DNA from: an uncultured Ruegeria sp.
GTDB lineage: Bacteria > Pseudomonadota > Alphaproteobacteria > Rhodobacterales > Rhodobacteraceae
Length of the DNA: 64,000 nucleotides
Direction of reading: 5' to 3'
Assembly: GCF_947504215.1 (NCBI RefSeq)
Contig: NZ_CANNGO010000003.1
Coordinates: forward strand, 1-64,000
Shown piece by piece: positions 24,929 to 32,745 of the stretch; position 1 is the first letter of the stretch; every line of letters begins with the position of its first letter. The notes under the pieces were generated by a model, which was not told the origin of the DNA, made no database searches, and saw only the letters and a list, made by a program, of their open reading frames with translations. Made by a program: the position numbers and the translations under genes.

Positions 24929-27385
24929 TTAAGCGCGCAACCGCTCATTCTCGGGATCCCAAAGCGGTTGATCCTGCTCTACCACGGCGCGGCATTTCTG
25001 ACCGTAGATTTCGATCTCAAGCTCGGTGCCCGGATTTGCCAGATCAGCCTTGATCATGCCCAGCGCGATCGATTTGCCAACGCGGTACCCCCAAGCGCCC
25101 GAAGTCGTCTCGCCGACGATCTCTCCGTTTTGCCAAATGCAGGACATGTAAGGCGCATCGCTATCGCCTGCATCAACGGTCATCGTGACAAATGCCTTTT
25201 TCACGCCTTGCTGCTTTTCGTTCAGGATCGCGGCCTTGCCCGGGAAGTCCTGTGGCTTGTTCAGCTTGACGAACCGCTCCAGCCCACCTTCCAGCAATGT
25301 GTAGTCGGTTGACAAGTCGCCCTTCCAGGTGCGGTAGCCTTTTTCGATACGCAGGCTGTTCAGAGCATACATGCCAAAGGGTTTGGCACCGACGTCCAAA
25401 ATCGCATCATAGATCGCAGGCATATCCGCATTTTCGGCATGAACCTCCCAGCCCAGCTCGCCAGCGTAGGACACGCGCAACAAGGCGACCCAACCGCCCT
25501 TGATTTCGCTTTCCTGAAAACTGAGCCAAGGCAACGACAGATCTGCATCACATACTTTGCTCAGAACGTCCCGAGATGCGGGTCCCGTGACGATGAGCGT
25601 GCTCATTCGGGTTGTCCAATCGTCAAGCGCAAAGGCAGCGTCGGCGGGTATGTGGCGCTCCAGCCACTCGCGGTCGTGCCACTGCGCCGTCGCCGCCGTG
25701 ACCAATATAAAGAGGTCCTCTGCCTCCCGCGTGACAGACATTTCAGTCACGATCCGACCGCGTTCATCCGAGAAATACACCAGCCCAACGCGGCCAATCT
25801 TGGGTAGCGCCCCTGTGACCATGCCACGAAGCCACTCATCCGCCCCAGGTCCTTGAATTTTGAATCGCGAAAAGCCTGGCAGATCCAATACACCGCAATG
25901 GTCGCGCACAGCCTCGCATTCCTGTTTGATCCGCTGCTCCCACGGACCAGAACGACCCCAGGTATGGGTCGCCTCAAGCGAGGTGTCATCGCCGGGTTGC
26001 GCGAACCAATTGGCGCGTTCCCAGCCATTATAGGCGCCCATGACACCGCCTTGGTCTTTGACCTTGACATGTATCGGCGACAGCTTTTTGTCGCGGGCGG
26101 CAGGCCATTCATGGTGGGGGAAATGCATGGCGTATTCATTGCCGTAAACTTCCATGCCTTTCCGATTGCAATAGTCCTGATCGGTGTAGTCGGTATATCG
26201 GCGCGGATCGACGGCCCACATATCCCATTCGGTGCTGCCATCGACGATCCATTCGGCCAGCACTTTGCCAGCACCACCGCCCTGCGCAATCCCGAAGGTA
26301 AAGGTGTGTGCCTCGAACGCATTCTTGACGCCCGGCATTGGGCCGATCAGTGGCAGACCATCTGGCGCATAGGGGATCGGTCCATTGATCACGCGGCCAA
26401 CACCCGAGGTTGCCATCAGCGGCACACGCTCCATCGCGTCCGTCATGATATCCTCGATCCGATCCAGATCGTCATTCCACAGTTGGAACGAGAAATCTTC
26501 GGGCATCGGGTCATCCTCGGTCATCCAATGGCCCTTACAGTTGGGTTCATAGGGGCCAAGATTGAAGCCGTTCTTTTCCTGCCGCAGGTAGTAAGAGATA
26601 TCTACGTCACGCAGTAGCGGTAGTTTCTTGCCGCCGTTCTCTTTTGACCATGTTTCGACTTCAGGCACTTCGTCGGTCAAAAGATACTGGTGGCTCATCA
26701 CCATGGCCGGAACGGTGCGACCACCAAAGGCTTTGAACCATTCACCCACACGCTGAGCATAGTAACCGGCGGCGTTCACAACATAATCGCAGTCGATGTC
26801 GCCCTTATCCGTATGGACGGTCCAGGTTCCATCACCACGCTGCGTCACGCCAGTTGCGGGTGTGAAGCGCAGGATCTTTTGCCCAAGATCACGCGCACCC
26901 TTAGCCAGAGCTTGGGTCAGCTGCGCAGGATCGATATCACCATCGGTTGGGTCATATAGGACGCCTTCAAGGTCATGCGTTTCAAGAAATGGATACCGTT
27001 CCTTCGCTTCTTCCGGGGTCCACATCTCCATCGGGATACCCTGGTACCGACCCATCGACATGGCATGTTCGAATTCCTGCATCCGCTCCTTGCTGTGCGC
27101 CAATCGGATCGACCCCGAAACGTGGTAGTTCATTGGGTAGTCGACCTCATCGGCAAGGCGCGAATACAGCTCGGTCGAGTAGCGCTGCATATTCATGATC
27201 GCCCATGAATTCGAGAAGGTCGGTACATTGCCTGCAGCGTGCCATGTCGAGCCAGCAGTCAGTTCGTTCTTTTCCAGTAGAACACAATCGGTCCAGCCTT
27301 TTTTTGCCAGATGGTAGAGCGAGGACGTCCCCACTACACCACCACCGATGATGACCACGCGGGCTTTCGTCGGAAAATCACTCAT
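24929..27385 (-). CDS. FAD-dependent dehydrogenase with GcvT-like folate domain, copy 2
   Basis: 818 residues, same architecture as copy 1: GGGVVGTSSLYHL, the covalent-FAD motif GSTWHAAGN, an FAD domain to about 400 and a C-terminal GcvT domain (GELGWEVHA, RIEKGYRTWKGD). The two copies are clearly diverged, including in the stretch after the FAD His (GLIAQLRATA versus GNVPTFSNSW), so they probably act on different N-methyl substrates. It follows the GFA gene by 15 bases. Cytoplasmic, electrons presumably pass to ETF or oxygen. Confidence 0.9.
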   Translation of the reverse strand: MSDFPTKARVVIIGGGVVGTSSLYHLAKKGWTDCVLLEKNELTAGSTWHAAGNVPTFSNSWAIMNMQRYSTELYSRLADEVDYPMNYHVSGSIRLAHSKERMQEFEHAMSMGRYQGIPMEMWTPEEAKERYPFLETHDLEGVLYDPTDGDIDPAQLTQALAKGARDLGQKILRFTPATGVTQRGDGTWTVHTDKGDIDCDYVVNAAGYYAQRVGEWFKAFGGRTVPAMVMSHQYLLTDEVPEVETWSKENGGKKLPLLRDVDISYYLRQEKNGFNLGPYEPNCKGHWMTEDDPMPEDFSFQLWNDDLDRIEDIMTDAMERVPLMATSGVGRVINGPIPYAPDGLPLIGPMPGVKNAFEAHTFTFGIAQGGGAGKVLAEWIVDGSTEWDMWAVDPRRYTDYTDQDYCNRKGMEVYGNEYAMHFPHHEWPAARDKKLSPIHVKVKDQGGVMGAYNGWERANWFAQPGDDTSLEATHTWGRSGPWEQRIKQECEAVRDHCGVLDLPGFSRFKIQGPGADEWLRGMVTGALPKIGRVGLVYFSDERGRIVTEMSVTREAEDLFILVTAATAQWHDREWLERHIPADAAFALDDWTTRMSTLIVTGPASRDVLSKVCDADLSLPWLSFQESEIKGGWVALLRVSYAGELGWEVHAENADMPAIYDAILDVGAKPFGMYALNSLRIEKGYRTWKGDLSTDYTLLEGGLERFVKLNKPQDFPGKAAILNEKQQGVKKAFVTMTVDAGDSDAPYMSCIWQNGEIVGETTSGAWGYRVGKSIALGMIKADLANPGTELEIEIYGQKCRAVVEQDQPLWDPENERLRA

Positions 27386-27400
27386 GCGTTTAGTTCCCTA

Positions 27401-27781
27401 TCACTGTGCCTCTTGAGGCAGGTCGTCTTTGATGTCGTAGTAATCGCCCTTGTCGGCCACAAAGATATGCCGGGCGAGCTTCAGGTCGGTGGGCTCATCC
27501 AACGCGCCCATAGCAATTGAAATCGTGTCTTCGTCATTGTGCTGCCAGAACAGGAACGATCCGCAGGCCCTGCAGAATCCACGGCGCGCAATGTCCGAGG
27601 CACGGAACCAACTCAGCGTTTCATCCGACGAAAAGCTGAGATTGTCCTCATGGGTACTGGTCGAGGCCCAGACATGGCCTGATTGGTTGCGGCACTGGCT
27701 GCAATGACACGCGGATGGTGCAGAAAGCGCACCATCGATCACAAACGCAACCGAACCGCATAGGCATGAGCCTGAATGCAT
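27401..27781 (-). CDS. GFA family (glutathione-dependent formaldehyde-activating enzyme-like) zinc protein
   Basis: 126 residues. Cysteine groups SCLCGS, CHCSQC and FCRACGS match the two zinc sites of GFA/CENP-V proteins. ATG at 27781 lies 4 bases after the LysE stop with AAGGGA eight bases upstream. In an operon with methyl-oxidising flavoproteins a role in formaldehyde handling is tempting, but most GFA proteins have no proven enzymatic activity. Confidence 0.85.
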   Translation of the reverse strand: MHSGSCLCGSVAFVIDGALSAPSACHCSQCRNQSGHVWASTSTHEDNLSFSSDETLSWFRASDIARRGFCRACGSFLFWQHNDEDTISIAMGALDEPTDLKLARHIFVADKGDYYDIKDDLPQEAQ

Positions 27782-27785
27782 GTGA

Positions 27786-28409
27786 CTATCCCTTCGCAAT
27801 AGGCGCGGTGCTGGTTCCCAGCAACACACCGTAGATGATGAAGCAGCCCGCCATCACCCGACGAACCCAAGTATTGAAAACCGCTCCTAAAGCCGCTTTT
27901 CCCATCACGGCGCCCAATACGGTGAACCCTGTGTAGCTGAACATTGTGATCACCAGCGCGGTCGGCATGATCATCACCATCTGCTCCCAGATCGGCACGT
28001 CTGGCTGCACGAACTGGGAAAAGGCCGCCAGATATCCGGCAACGCTTTTGGGGTTGATCGTCGCTACCGCCAATGCGTGCAGATAGACCTGCCGCGCAGG
28101 GCGTTCCGAAGCAGGCGCAGGTTTTGTTGCATTCATCCAGCCTCGAAGACCGAGCCAGATAAGAAATCCGGCTCCGACAAGTTTTGCAATGAAGAATCCA
28201 GTTGGTGAGGCAGCGATAAGGGCTGTCACGCCCAGCGCCGAAAGGATCAAGAATGCACTGGCCTGTGTCAGGATCGCCAGTACACCCAGCATCGCTTTGG
28301 AAAGCGGCAAGCTCATTCCGTTTGATATACAGTTGACCGCATTCGGCCCCGGTGTGGTGACGAACACCAGCCAGAACAGCGCGAATATGGTCCAGGCATC
28401 AAAGCTCAT
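27786..28409 (-). CDS. LysE/RhtB-family exporter
   Basis: 207 residues with six hydrophobic segments and the family signature TTPGPNAVNCISNG in the first loop. The ATG at 28409 overlaps the stop of the upstream XRE regulator (TGATG). Inner-membrane exporter of amino acids or their derivatives. Position behind a regulator with a cupin domain suggests ligand-controlled efflux coupled to the catabolic genes downstream. Confidence 0.9.
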   Translation of the reverse strand: MSFDAWTIFALFWLVFVTTPGPNAVNCISNGMSLPLSKAMLGVLAILTQASAFLILSALGVTALIAASPTGFFIAKLVGAGFLIWLGLRGWMNATKPAPASERPARQVYLHALAVATINPKSVAGYLAAFSQFVQPDVPIWEQMVMIMPTALVITMFSYTGFTVLGAVMGKAALGAVFNTWVRRVMAGCFIIYGVLLGTSTAPIAKG

Positions 28410-28978
28410 CAGTACACCGGCGGAGCGATGACCCAGATGGCCACAGCAGGAGAGAAGAATGGGTTCGACCATTGGTAGGGTTCGTGTCGGATCCGAAAGC
28501 TGTCACCGGGCCCAACCGTGAATTTGCGATCCCCAATTTTCAGATCCAGATTGCCCGAGATCATGTATCCCACTTCTTGCGTGGGCCGATTTGCAGGGGT
28601 CTGCATGCGCGAGTTCGGCTCAAATGTGGAATACACCATCTCAAAGTCATCGGTCAGATCGGGTGAGAGCAATTCTTCGATCAAACCTTCCTCATTTGAC
28701 CCCATTGGCCGACGTGAACCTGCCCGGACGATGTATCCTTGCTCATCTGCTGGCGCGGCCGAATGTGCAAACAGCATCGACATTGGCACACCCAGACATT
28801 CTGCGATCAACCTCAGGTCTGAGATCGAAGGTTCAGACATATCACGCTCAACCTGGCTGAGCCAACCGACAGACCGATCCAATCGTGCGGCAATTTCGAT
28901 CAGGGTCAACCCACGCGCCTTGCGCAGGGCGCGTAAATCCGCTCCGAGTGTGGCGCTGGGTAAGGCCTGGCTGTTCAC
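28409..28978 (-). CDS. XRE-family regulator with C-terminal cupin domain
   Basis: 189 residues from a GTG at 28978. The HTH_3 domain lies at about 10-65 (LRALRKARGLTLIEIAARLD, VGWLSQVER), and a cupin at about 110-188 (VGYMISGNLDLKIG). GGAG sits six bases before the GTG. A longer frame from ATG 29059 would add 27 residues encoded by AT-rich DNA that contains repeated GTGAAA elements, which look like promoter DNA, so the shorter form is preferred. First gene of the LysE-GFA-dehydrogenase transcript. Confidence 0.82.
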   Translation of the reverse strand: MNSQALPSATLGADLRALRKARGLTLIEIAARLDRSVGWLSQVERDMSEPSISDLRLIAECLGVPMSMLFAHSAAPADEQGYIVRAGSRRPMGSNEEGLIEELLSPDLTDDFEMVYSTFEPNSRMQTPANRPTQEVGYMISGNLDLKIGDRKFTVGPGDSFRIRHEPYQWSNPFFSPAVAIWVIAPPVY

Positions 28979-28994
28979 TAAATGCTCCGAATCT

Positions 28995-29044
28995 TGTGAA
29001 ATTTTCTTTCCGTTTTTCACGATGAAGCAAAACTGTGAAATTTC
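28995..29044. promoter_or_regulatory. AT-rich promoter/operator region of the XRE-led operon
   Basis: TGTGAAATTTTC (28995-29006) and TGTGAAATTTC (29034-29044) are near-identical direct repeats 39 bases apart, with an inverted TTTCAC at 29015-29020 between them. Three GTGAAA half sites this close to the regulator start are candidates for its own operator. Confidence 0.45.
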
Positions 29045-29094
29045 AAAGTATTTTTTCATTTGCAGCGTGTCACCCAGATGTCTAATCGTCTGGC

Positions 29095-29376
29095 ATGTGG
29101 ATTTCGGTAATGTACCTTTGGATGATCAACGTCCTGACCTTGCTAACTTTTGGTTGGGACAAGGCACGCGCAAAACGACGCAGGCGCAGGGTTCCTGAGC
29201 GTAAATTGCTCTGGCTGGCTGCGCTTGGTGGCAGCCCCGCAGCCTTCCTCGGTCGCTGGATATTCCAGCACAAGACACGCAAGCGCGGATTCACGATGTG
29301 GTTGCTAGGGATCGTTCTGGCGCAGTCGGCGGCTGTTTACCTGGTGATTTCAGGAAACCTTTTCGGGCTGGATTGA
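29095..29376 (+). CDS. DUF1294 small membrane protein
   Basis: 93 residues. Two or three hydrophobic helices surround a basic segment (DKARAKRRRRRVPERKLLW) and the typical GGSPAAFLGRWIFQHKTRK motif of DUF1294. Function unknown. An in-frame alternative start lies at 29110. Divergent from the XRE regulator. Confidence 0.82.
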   Translation: MWISVMYLWMINVLTLLTFGWDKARAKRRRRRVPERKLLWLAALGGSPAAFLGRWIFQHKTRKRGFTMWLLGIVLAQSAAVYLVISGNLFGLD

Positions 29377-29405
29377 CACGTAGAAACTACCCCTTTGAAA
29401 GGCGG

Positions 29406-29870
29406 TTACCCAAATTCTATCCGCAAATGATGACTTGGCTTTCTCAGAACAAACTCATCCCGTATCCAACGAAGAACCCGCCTTTGACCGCCGAAGGCAA
29501 CCATTTCAACAGCAACGTCAAAGCTGACCCAAACATAGTCACTGTGCTCAAAGTTCAGTTCCACGTCAGCTTCGTTGTCGATGTAAGCAACAAATACTGG
29601 GGACATCGTTATGGCATCGCGATGTGGCTCGTAAAACTGTTCGCAAATGTCAGCAGAGTACAGCGAAACCGCTTCTAAACCCGTTTCTTCCCGCAGTTCA
29701 CGCAGCGCAGCCTGCCAAGCGGTTTCGTTTTCTTCAATCGAACCGGCGATCTGGCACCATTCTCCTTCAAGCGACTGGGTGCGCTTCAACAGCAAGACTT
29801 CGACATTGTCACGACCTTCACGAATGGCGACCAATGAGACAATGAATGCTCTGATAGGAACTTCGGGCAC
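29406..29870 (-). CDS. Nudix hydrolase
   Basis: 154 residues. The Nudix box GSIEENETAWQAALREL continues with REETGL, giving the complete G-x5-E-x7-REUxEExGU metal site. It hydrolyses a nucleoside diphosphate derivative; dihydroneopterin triphosphate or oxidised nucleotides are possible. The gene lies 29 bases downstream of the free-methionine sulfoxide reductase gene and could be co-transcribed. Confidence 0.88.
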   Translation of the reverse strand: MPEVPIRAFIVSLVAIREGRDNVEVLLLKRTQSLEGEWCQIAGSIEENETAWQAALRELREETGLEAVSLYSADICEQFYEPHRDAITMSPVFVAYIDNEADVELNFEHSDYVWVSFDVAVEMVAFGGQRRVLRWIRDEFVLRKPSHHLRIEFG

Positions 29871-29899
29871 ATCGATATCCGCTTGCTTGAGCTGCGTTG

Positions 29900-30355
29900 T
29901 CAGTATCGCGAGAATACACTGGTTAGGATTTCACCAAGTTTCTCTGCGTCTTTCTCATCAAACGCATCCGGCTGGTCACTATCGATATCAAACACCGCGA
30001 TAACCTCGCCAGCCGCGTTCCGGACCGGTAGAACCAGTTCGGATCGGGTCGAGGATGCACAGGCAATGTGACCGGGAAAGGCATCGACGTCGGCGACAAG
30101 CTGCACTTCACCCGTACGCGCGGCAGCGCCGCACACACCCCGATCAAAAGGGATCACAAGGCAACCATGGCCGCCCTGATAAGGTCCAATTTTCAACAAC
30201 CCAGGCGCGGTGACGCGATAAAACCCGGTCCAATCGAACCGTGCATCAGAATGGTGCACTTCACAGGCAACAGTTGCCATCAGGGCGATTTCGTCAGTTT
30301 CACCCTCGGTCAGGGCAGCAATGGTTTTGGCAAGCGCGCCATAGTCGATCATCAT
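29900..30355 (-). CDS. msrC: Free methionine-(R)-sulfoxide reductase (GAF domain, MsrC type)
   Basis: 151 residues, one GAF domain. The three functional Cys of fRMsr are in the expected places: GGHGCLVIPF, GVCGAAA and GHIACAS, the last being the catalytic one in the family. DIDSDQPDAFDEKD is the usual C-terminal motif. It reduces free Met-R-sulfoxide with thioredoxin in the cytoplasm. Two adjacent ATG codons (30355, 30352) are possible starts. Confidence 0.9.
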   Translation of the reverse strand: MMIDYGALAKTIAALTEGETDEIALMATVACEVHHSDARFDWTGFYRVTAPGLLKIGPYQGGHGCLVIPFDRGVCGAAARTGEVQLVADVDAFPGHIACASSTRSELVLPVRNAAGEVIAVFDIDSDQPDAFDEKDAEKLGEILTSVFSRY

Positions 30356-30447
30356 GTGTGTACCCGTTTCGCTGAGGGGTCAGGACGCCGCCCGGTTCCC
30401 GAACCGCTTGGTCAATTCCCCCGAATTATTGCGAAACAGGGAAAGGG

Positions 30448-31620
30448 TCAAACGCGTTCAATGGCGATGGCTGTACCTTCCCCACCACCAATACAAATCG
30501 CGGCGACGCCCCGCTTGAGGTTGCGTTTTTCCAGCGCATTCAAAAGCGTCACCATGATCCGGGCACCGGACGCACCGATAGGATGCCCCAATGCGCAGGC
30601 GCCACCGTTCACGTTGACCTTGTCGCGTGTCAGACCCACTTCATGCATGAAGGCCATGGGAACCACGGCAAAGGCCTCGTTGACTTCCCACAGATCGACA
30701 TCCTCTTTCGCCCAACCGATGCGCTCCAACAGCTTTTGCGCCGCCGGAACCGGAGCGGTGGTGAACAGACCCGGGGCCTGCGCATGGCTTGCATGGCCTA
30801 GGATCCGGGCGCGAACGTTCAGACCCTGAGCCTCAGCTGCGTCAGCAGAGGCGAGGACGAGCGCCGCAGCCCCGTCAGAGATGGAAGAGGAATTGGCAGC
30901 TGTGACGGTTCCGTCTTTCCGGAAGGCCGGTTTAAGGGTCGGTATTTTCTCAGGCCGCGCGGATTTGGGCTGCTCATCAACATCCTGCGTTAGTTCACCT
31001 TTTCGAGTTCGCACGACAAAGGGCGTGATTTCACCCTCGAACGCACCACTGTCCTGTGCCGTCAACGCGTTTGACAGCGATTGCAGGGCGTACTCGTCCT
31101 GTGCTTCGCGCGTGAACTGATAGGCTTCTGCGCAGTCCTCGGCAAAAGTGCCCATCAGGCGACCCTTGTCGTAGGCATCCTCCAACCCGTCGAGAAACAT
31201 GTGGTCAACCACCTGACCATGGCCAATACGTGCCCCGCCACGCATCTTCGGCAGCAGGTACGGCGCGTTTGTCATGCTCTCCATCCCGCCTGCGATCATC
31301 GTGTTCGCATGACCCAGCGCGATCTGATCAAAGGCAATCATCGCCGCCTTCATCCCTGACCCGCACATTTTGTTGAGCGTGGTGGCCGGGACCTCTTCGC
31401 CCAGACCTGCCGCAAATCCTGCTTGACGAGCGGGCGCCTGACCCTGCCCCGCCGGAAGGACGCACCCCATCAACATCTCATCAACTGTCCGGACACCTGC
31501 CTGCTGCAGGGCAGCAAGCGCAGCACTGCCGCCCAGCTCAGCCGCAGTGACACTATCAAAGACACCCTGAAACCCACCCATCGGTGTACGCGCGGCCCCT
31601 GCAATCACGACTTCTTTCAT
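30448..31620 (-). CDS. Acetyl-CoA C-acetyltransferase (thiolase)
   Basis: 390 residues, full length. The acyl-accepting Cys is in NKMCGSGMKA, the catalytic His in ALGHPIGASGARI, and the second Cys in CIGGGEG. It may serve acetoacetyl-CoA formation or beta-ketothiolysis; no phaB or hbd neighbour fixes the role. AGAAGGA precedes the ATG but lies inside or next to a long inverted repeat (31623-31656). Confidence 0.93.
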   Translation of the reverse strand: MKEVVIAGAARTPMGGFQGVFDSVTAAELGGSAALAALQQAGVRTVDEMLMGCVLPAGQGQAPARQAGFAAGLGEEVPATTLNKMCGSGMKAAMIAFDQIALGHANTMIAGGMESMTNAPYLLPKMRGGARIGHGQVVDHMFLDGLEDAYDKGRLMGTFAEDCAEAYQFTREAQDEYALQSLSNALTAQDSGAFEGEITPFVVRTRKGELTQDVDEQPKSARPEKIPTLKPAFRKDGTVTAANSSSISDGAAALVLASADAAEAQGLNVRARILGHASHAQAPGLFTTAPVPAAQKLLERIGWAKEDVDLWEVNEAFAVVPMAFMHEVGLTRDKVNVNGGACALGHPIGASGARIMVTLLNALEKRNLKRGVAAICIGGGEGTAIAIERV

Positions 31621-31622
31621 CC

Positions 31623-31656
31623 CGGTATTCCTTCTGTTGTCGGCCCTTGAATACCG
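31623..31656 (-). promoter_or_regulatory. Inverted repeat over the thiolase leader and ribosome binding site
   Basis: CGGTATTC (31623-31630) and GAATACCG (31649-31656) are a perfect 8-bp inverted repeat around an 18-base spacer. In the thiolase mRNA the downstream arm ends two bases before the ATG and overlaps the end of the AGAAGGAA Shine-Dalgarno. As DNA it could be an operator; as RNA it could hide the start site. Confidence 0.5.
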
Positions 31657-31720
31657 AATGGTAAGAATTGCCGTCTAGCGTATTTATACGACGCAATTTC
31701 AGTTTGGAGGGCAGTCGATC

Positions 31721-32059
31721 ATGGGGCTGACCAGCACAATCACTGGCGCAACACAAGTTATCACGGTTCATTCCGACCGGATCGACGCCGCAATGGCCAT
31801 ACAGTTCAAAGAAGATATGCGCCGCGAAACCGATTCGGGTACAGATCGAGTTGTTCTCGATCTTGCGGGTGTGGAATTTATCGATTCCAGTGGCCTCGGC
31901 GCGATTGTCGCATCGATGAAGCAGCTGGGAGGCAATCGAAAACTGGATTTGGCGGGACCTCAACCTGTCGTCGAAAAGGTGTTCAGATTGACGCGCATGG
32001 ACACAGTTTTTCGGCTGTTCCCGACCTTGGACGACGCATTGTCAGCCACTGCTGACTAA
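31721..32059 (+). CDS. STAS-domain anti-anti-sigma factor (SpoIIAA/RsbV-like)
   Basis: 112 residues. The hallmark loop DLAGVEFIDSSGLGAIV carries the Ser that is phosphorylated in SpoIIAA and RsbV. GGAGG lies ten bases before the ATG. It is followed after 22 bases by a matching ATP-binding anti-sigma kinase, so the two form a partner-switching pair. No PP2C phosphatase or target sigma factor lies nearby. Confidence 0.9.
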   Translation: MGLTSTITGATQVITVHSDRIDAAMAIQFKEDMRRETDSGTDRVVLDLAGVEFIDSSGLGAIVASMKQLGGNRKLDLAGPQPVVEKVFRLTRMDTVFRLFPTLDDALSATAD

Positions 32060-32081
32060 CCTCTAGCAGGAGTGGACCGGC

Positions 32082-32531
32082 GTGAATCCAATTTCTAACG
32101 AGACCTGTCTGGAGTTGAGCTTTCCCGCAACGGAAGCTGAGGCCAGTGCCGGGATTGAACAGCTTAGCATCGGTTTGTCCAATCAAGGCTTACCTGTGCA
32201 GAAAGCGGATGATGTGAAAATCGCACTGGCTGAAGCCATCAACAATGTCGTCGAACATGCTTATGCTGGCATCGCGCCGGCGAAAGTACAGGTCACTTGT
32301 CGACTGGATCAGAATCGACTGGATATTCTGATCTCGGACACGGGCAACCCTCTGCCAGGATTGCACCCCCCTGACGGAATACCAGCCTCGGTCGATACGA
32401 CGCCGCAGGATCTGCCGGAAGGCGGGTTTGGGTGGTACCTCATATATGAATTAACGAGTGATATCAGCTACGAGCGTCGCAGGGGATGCAATCGACTATC
32501 CTTGCGGTTTGATTTTACGGGGCACAGTTAG
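32082..32531 (+). CDS. ATP-binding anti-sigma regulatory kinase (RsbW/SpoIIAB-like)
   Basis: 149 residues of the HATPase_c_2 fold. N box EAINNVVEHAY, G1 box ISDTGNPLP and G2 box EGGFGWYLI are all present, so ATP binding and kinase activity are expected. GTG start with GCAGGAG eight bases upstream. It probably phosphorylates the STAS protein encoded just before it and sequesters an unlinked target. Confidence 0.88.
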   Translation: MNPISNETCLELSFPATEAEASAGIEQLSIGLSNQGLPVQKADDVKIALAEAINNVVEHAYAGIAPAKVQVTCRLDQNRLDILISDTGNPLPGLHPPDGIPASVDTTPQDLPEGGFGWYLIYELTSDISYERRRGCNRLSLRFDFTGHS

Positions 32532-32713
32532 TTTAGCGAGGATAGTCACAATAAGGCCATTTTCGAACCATTGTAGCGCCCCAAACAACGTTCATAACTC
32601 ATCCTGTAGCTCAGATAGCTTCCCTCGGCGTCACGAATCACAGCCCCCACCCAGTGAACGGCGCCGAGGAACTTCTCCCTTGAAATAGCTGGACAAAACG
32701 AGACCGCGATATA

Positions 32714-32738
32714 CCTTCGCCACGTCAATGCGAAGGGG
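32714..32738 (+). promoter_or_regulatory. Hairpin enclosing the ribosome binding site of the gamma-glutamyltransferase gene
   Basis: CCTTCGC (32714-32720) pairs perfectly with GCGAAGG (32730-32736) across nine bases. The Shine-Dalgarno GAAGGGG is at 32732-32738, so most of it is in the stem. Confidence 0.45.
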
Positions 32739-32745
32739 ATGCGCC

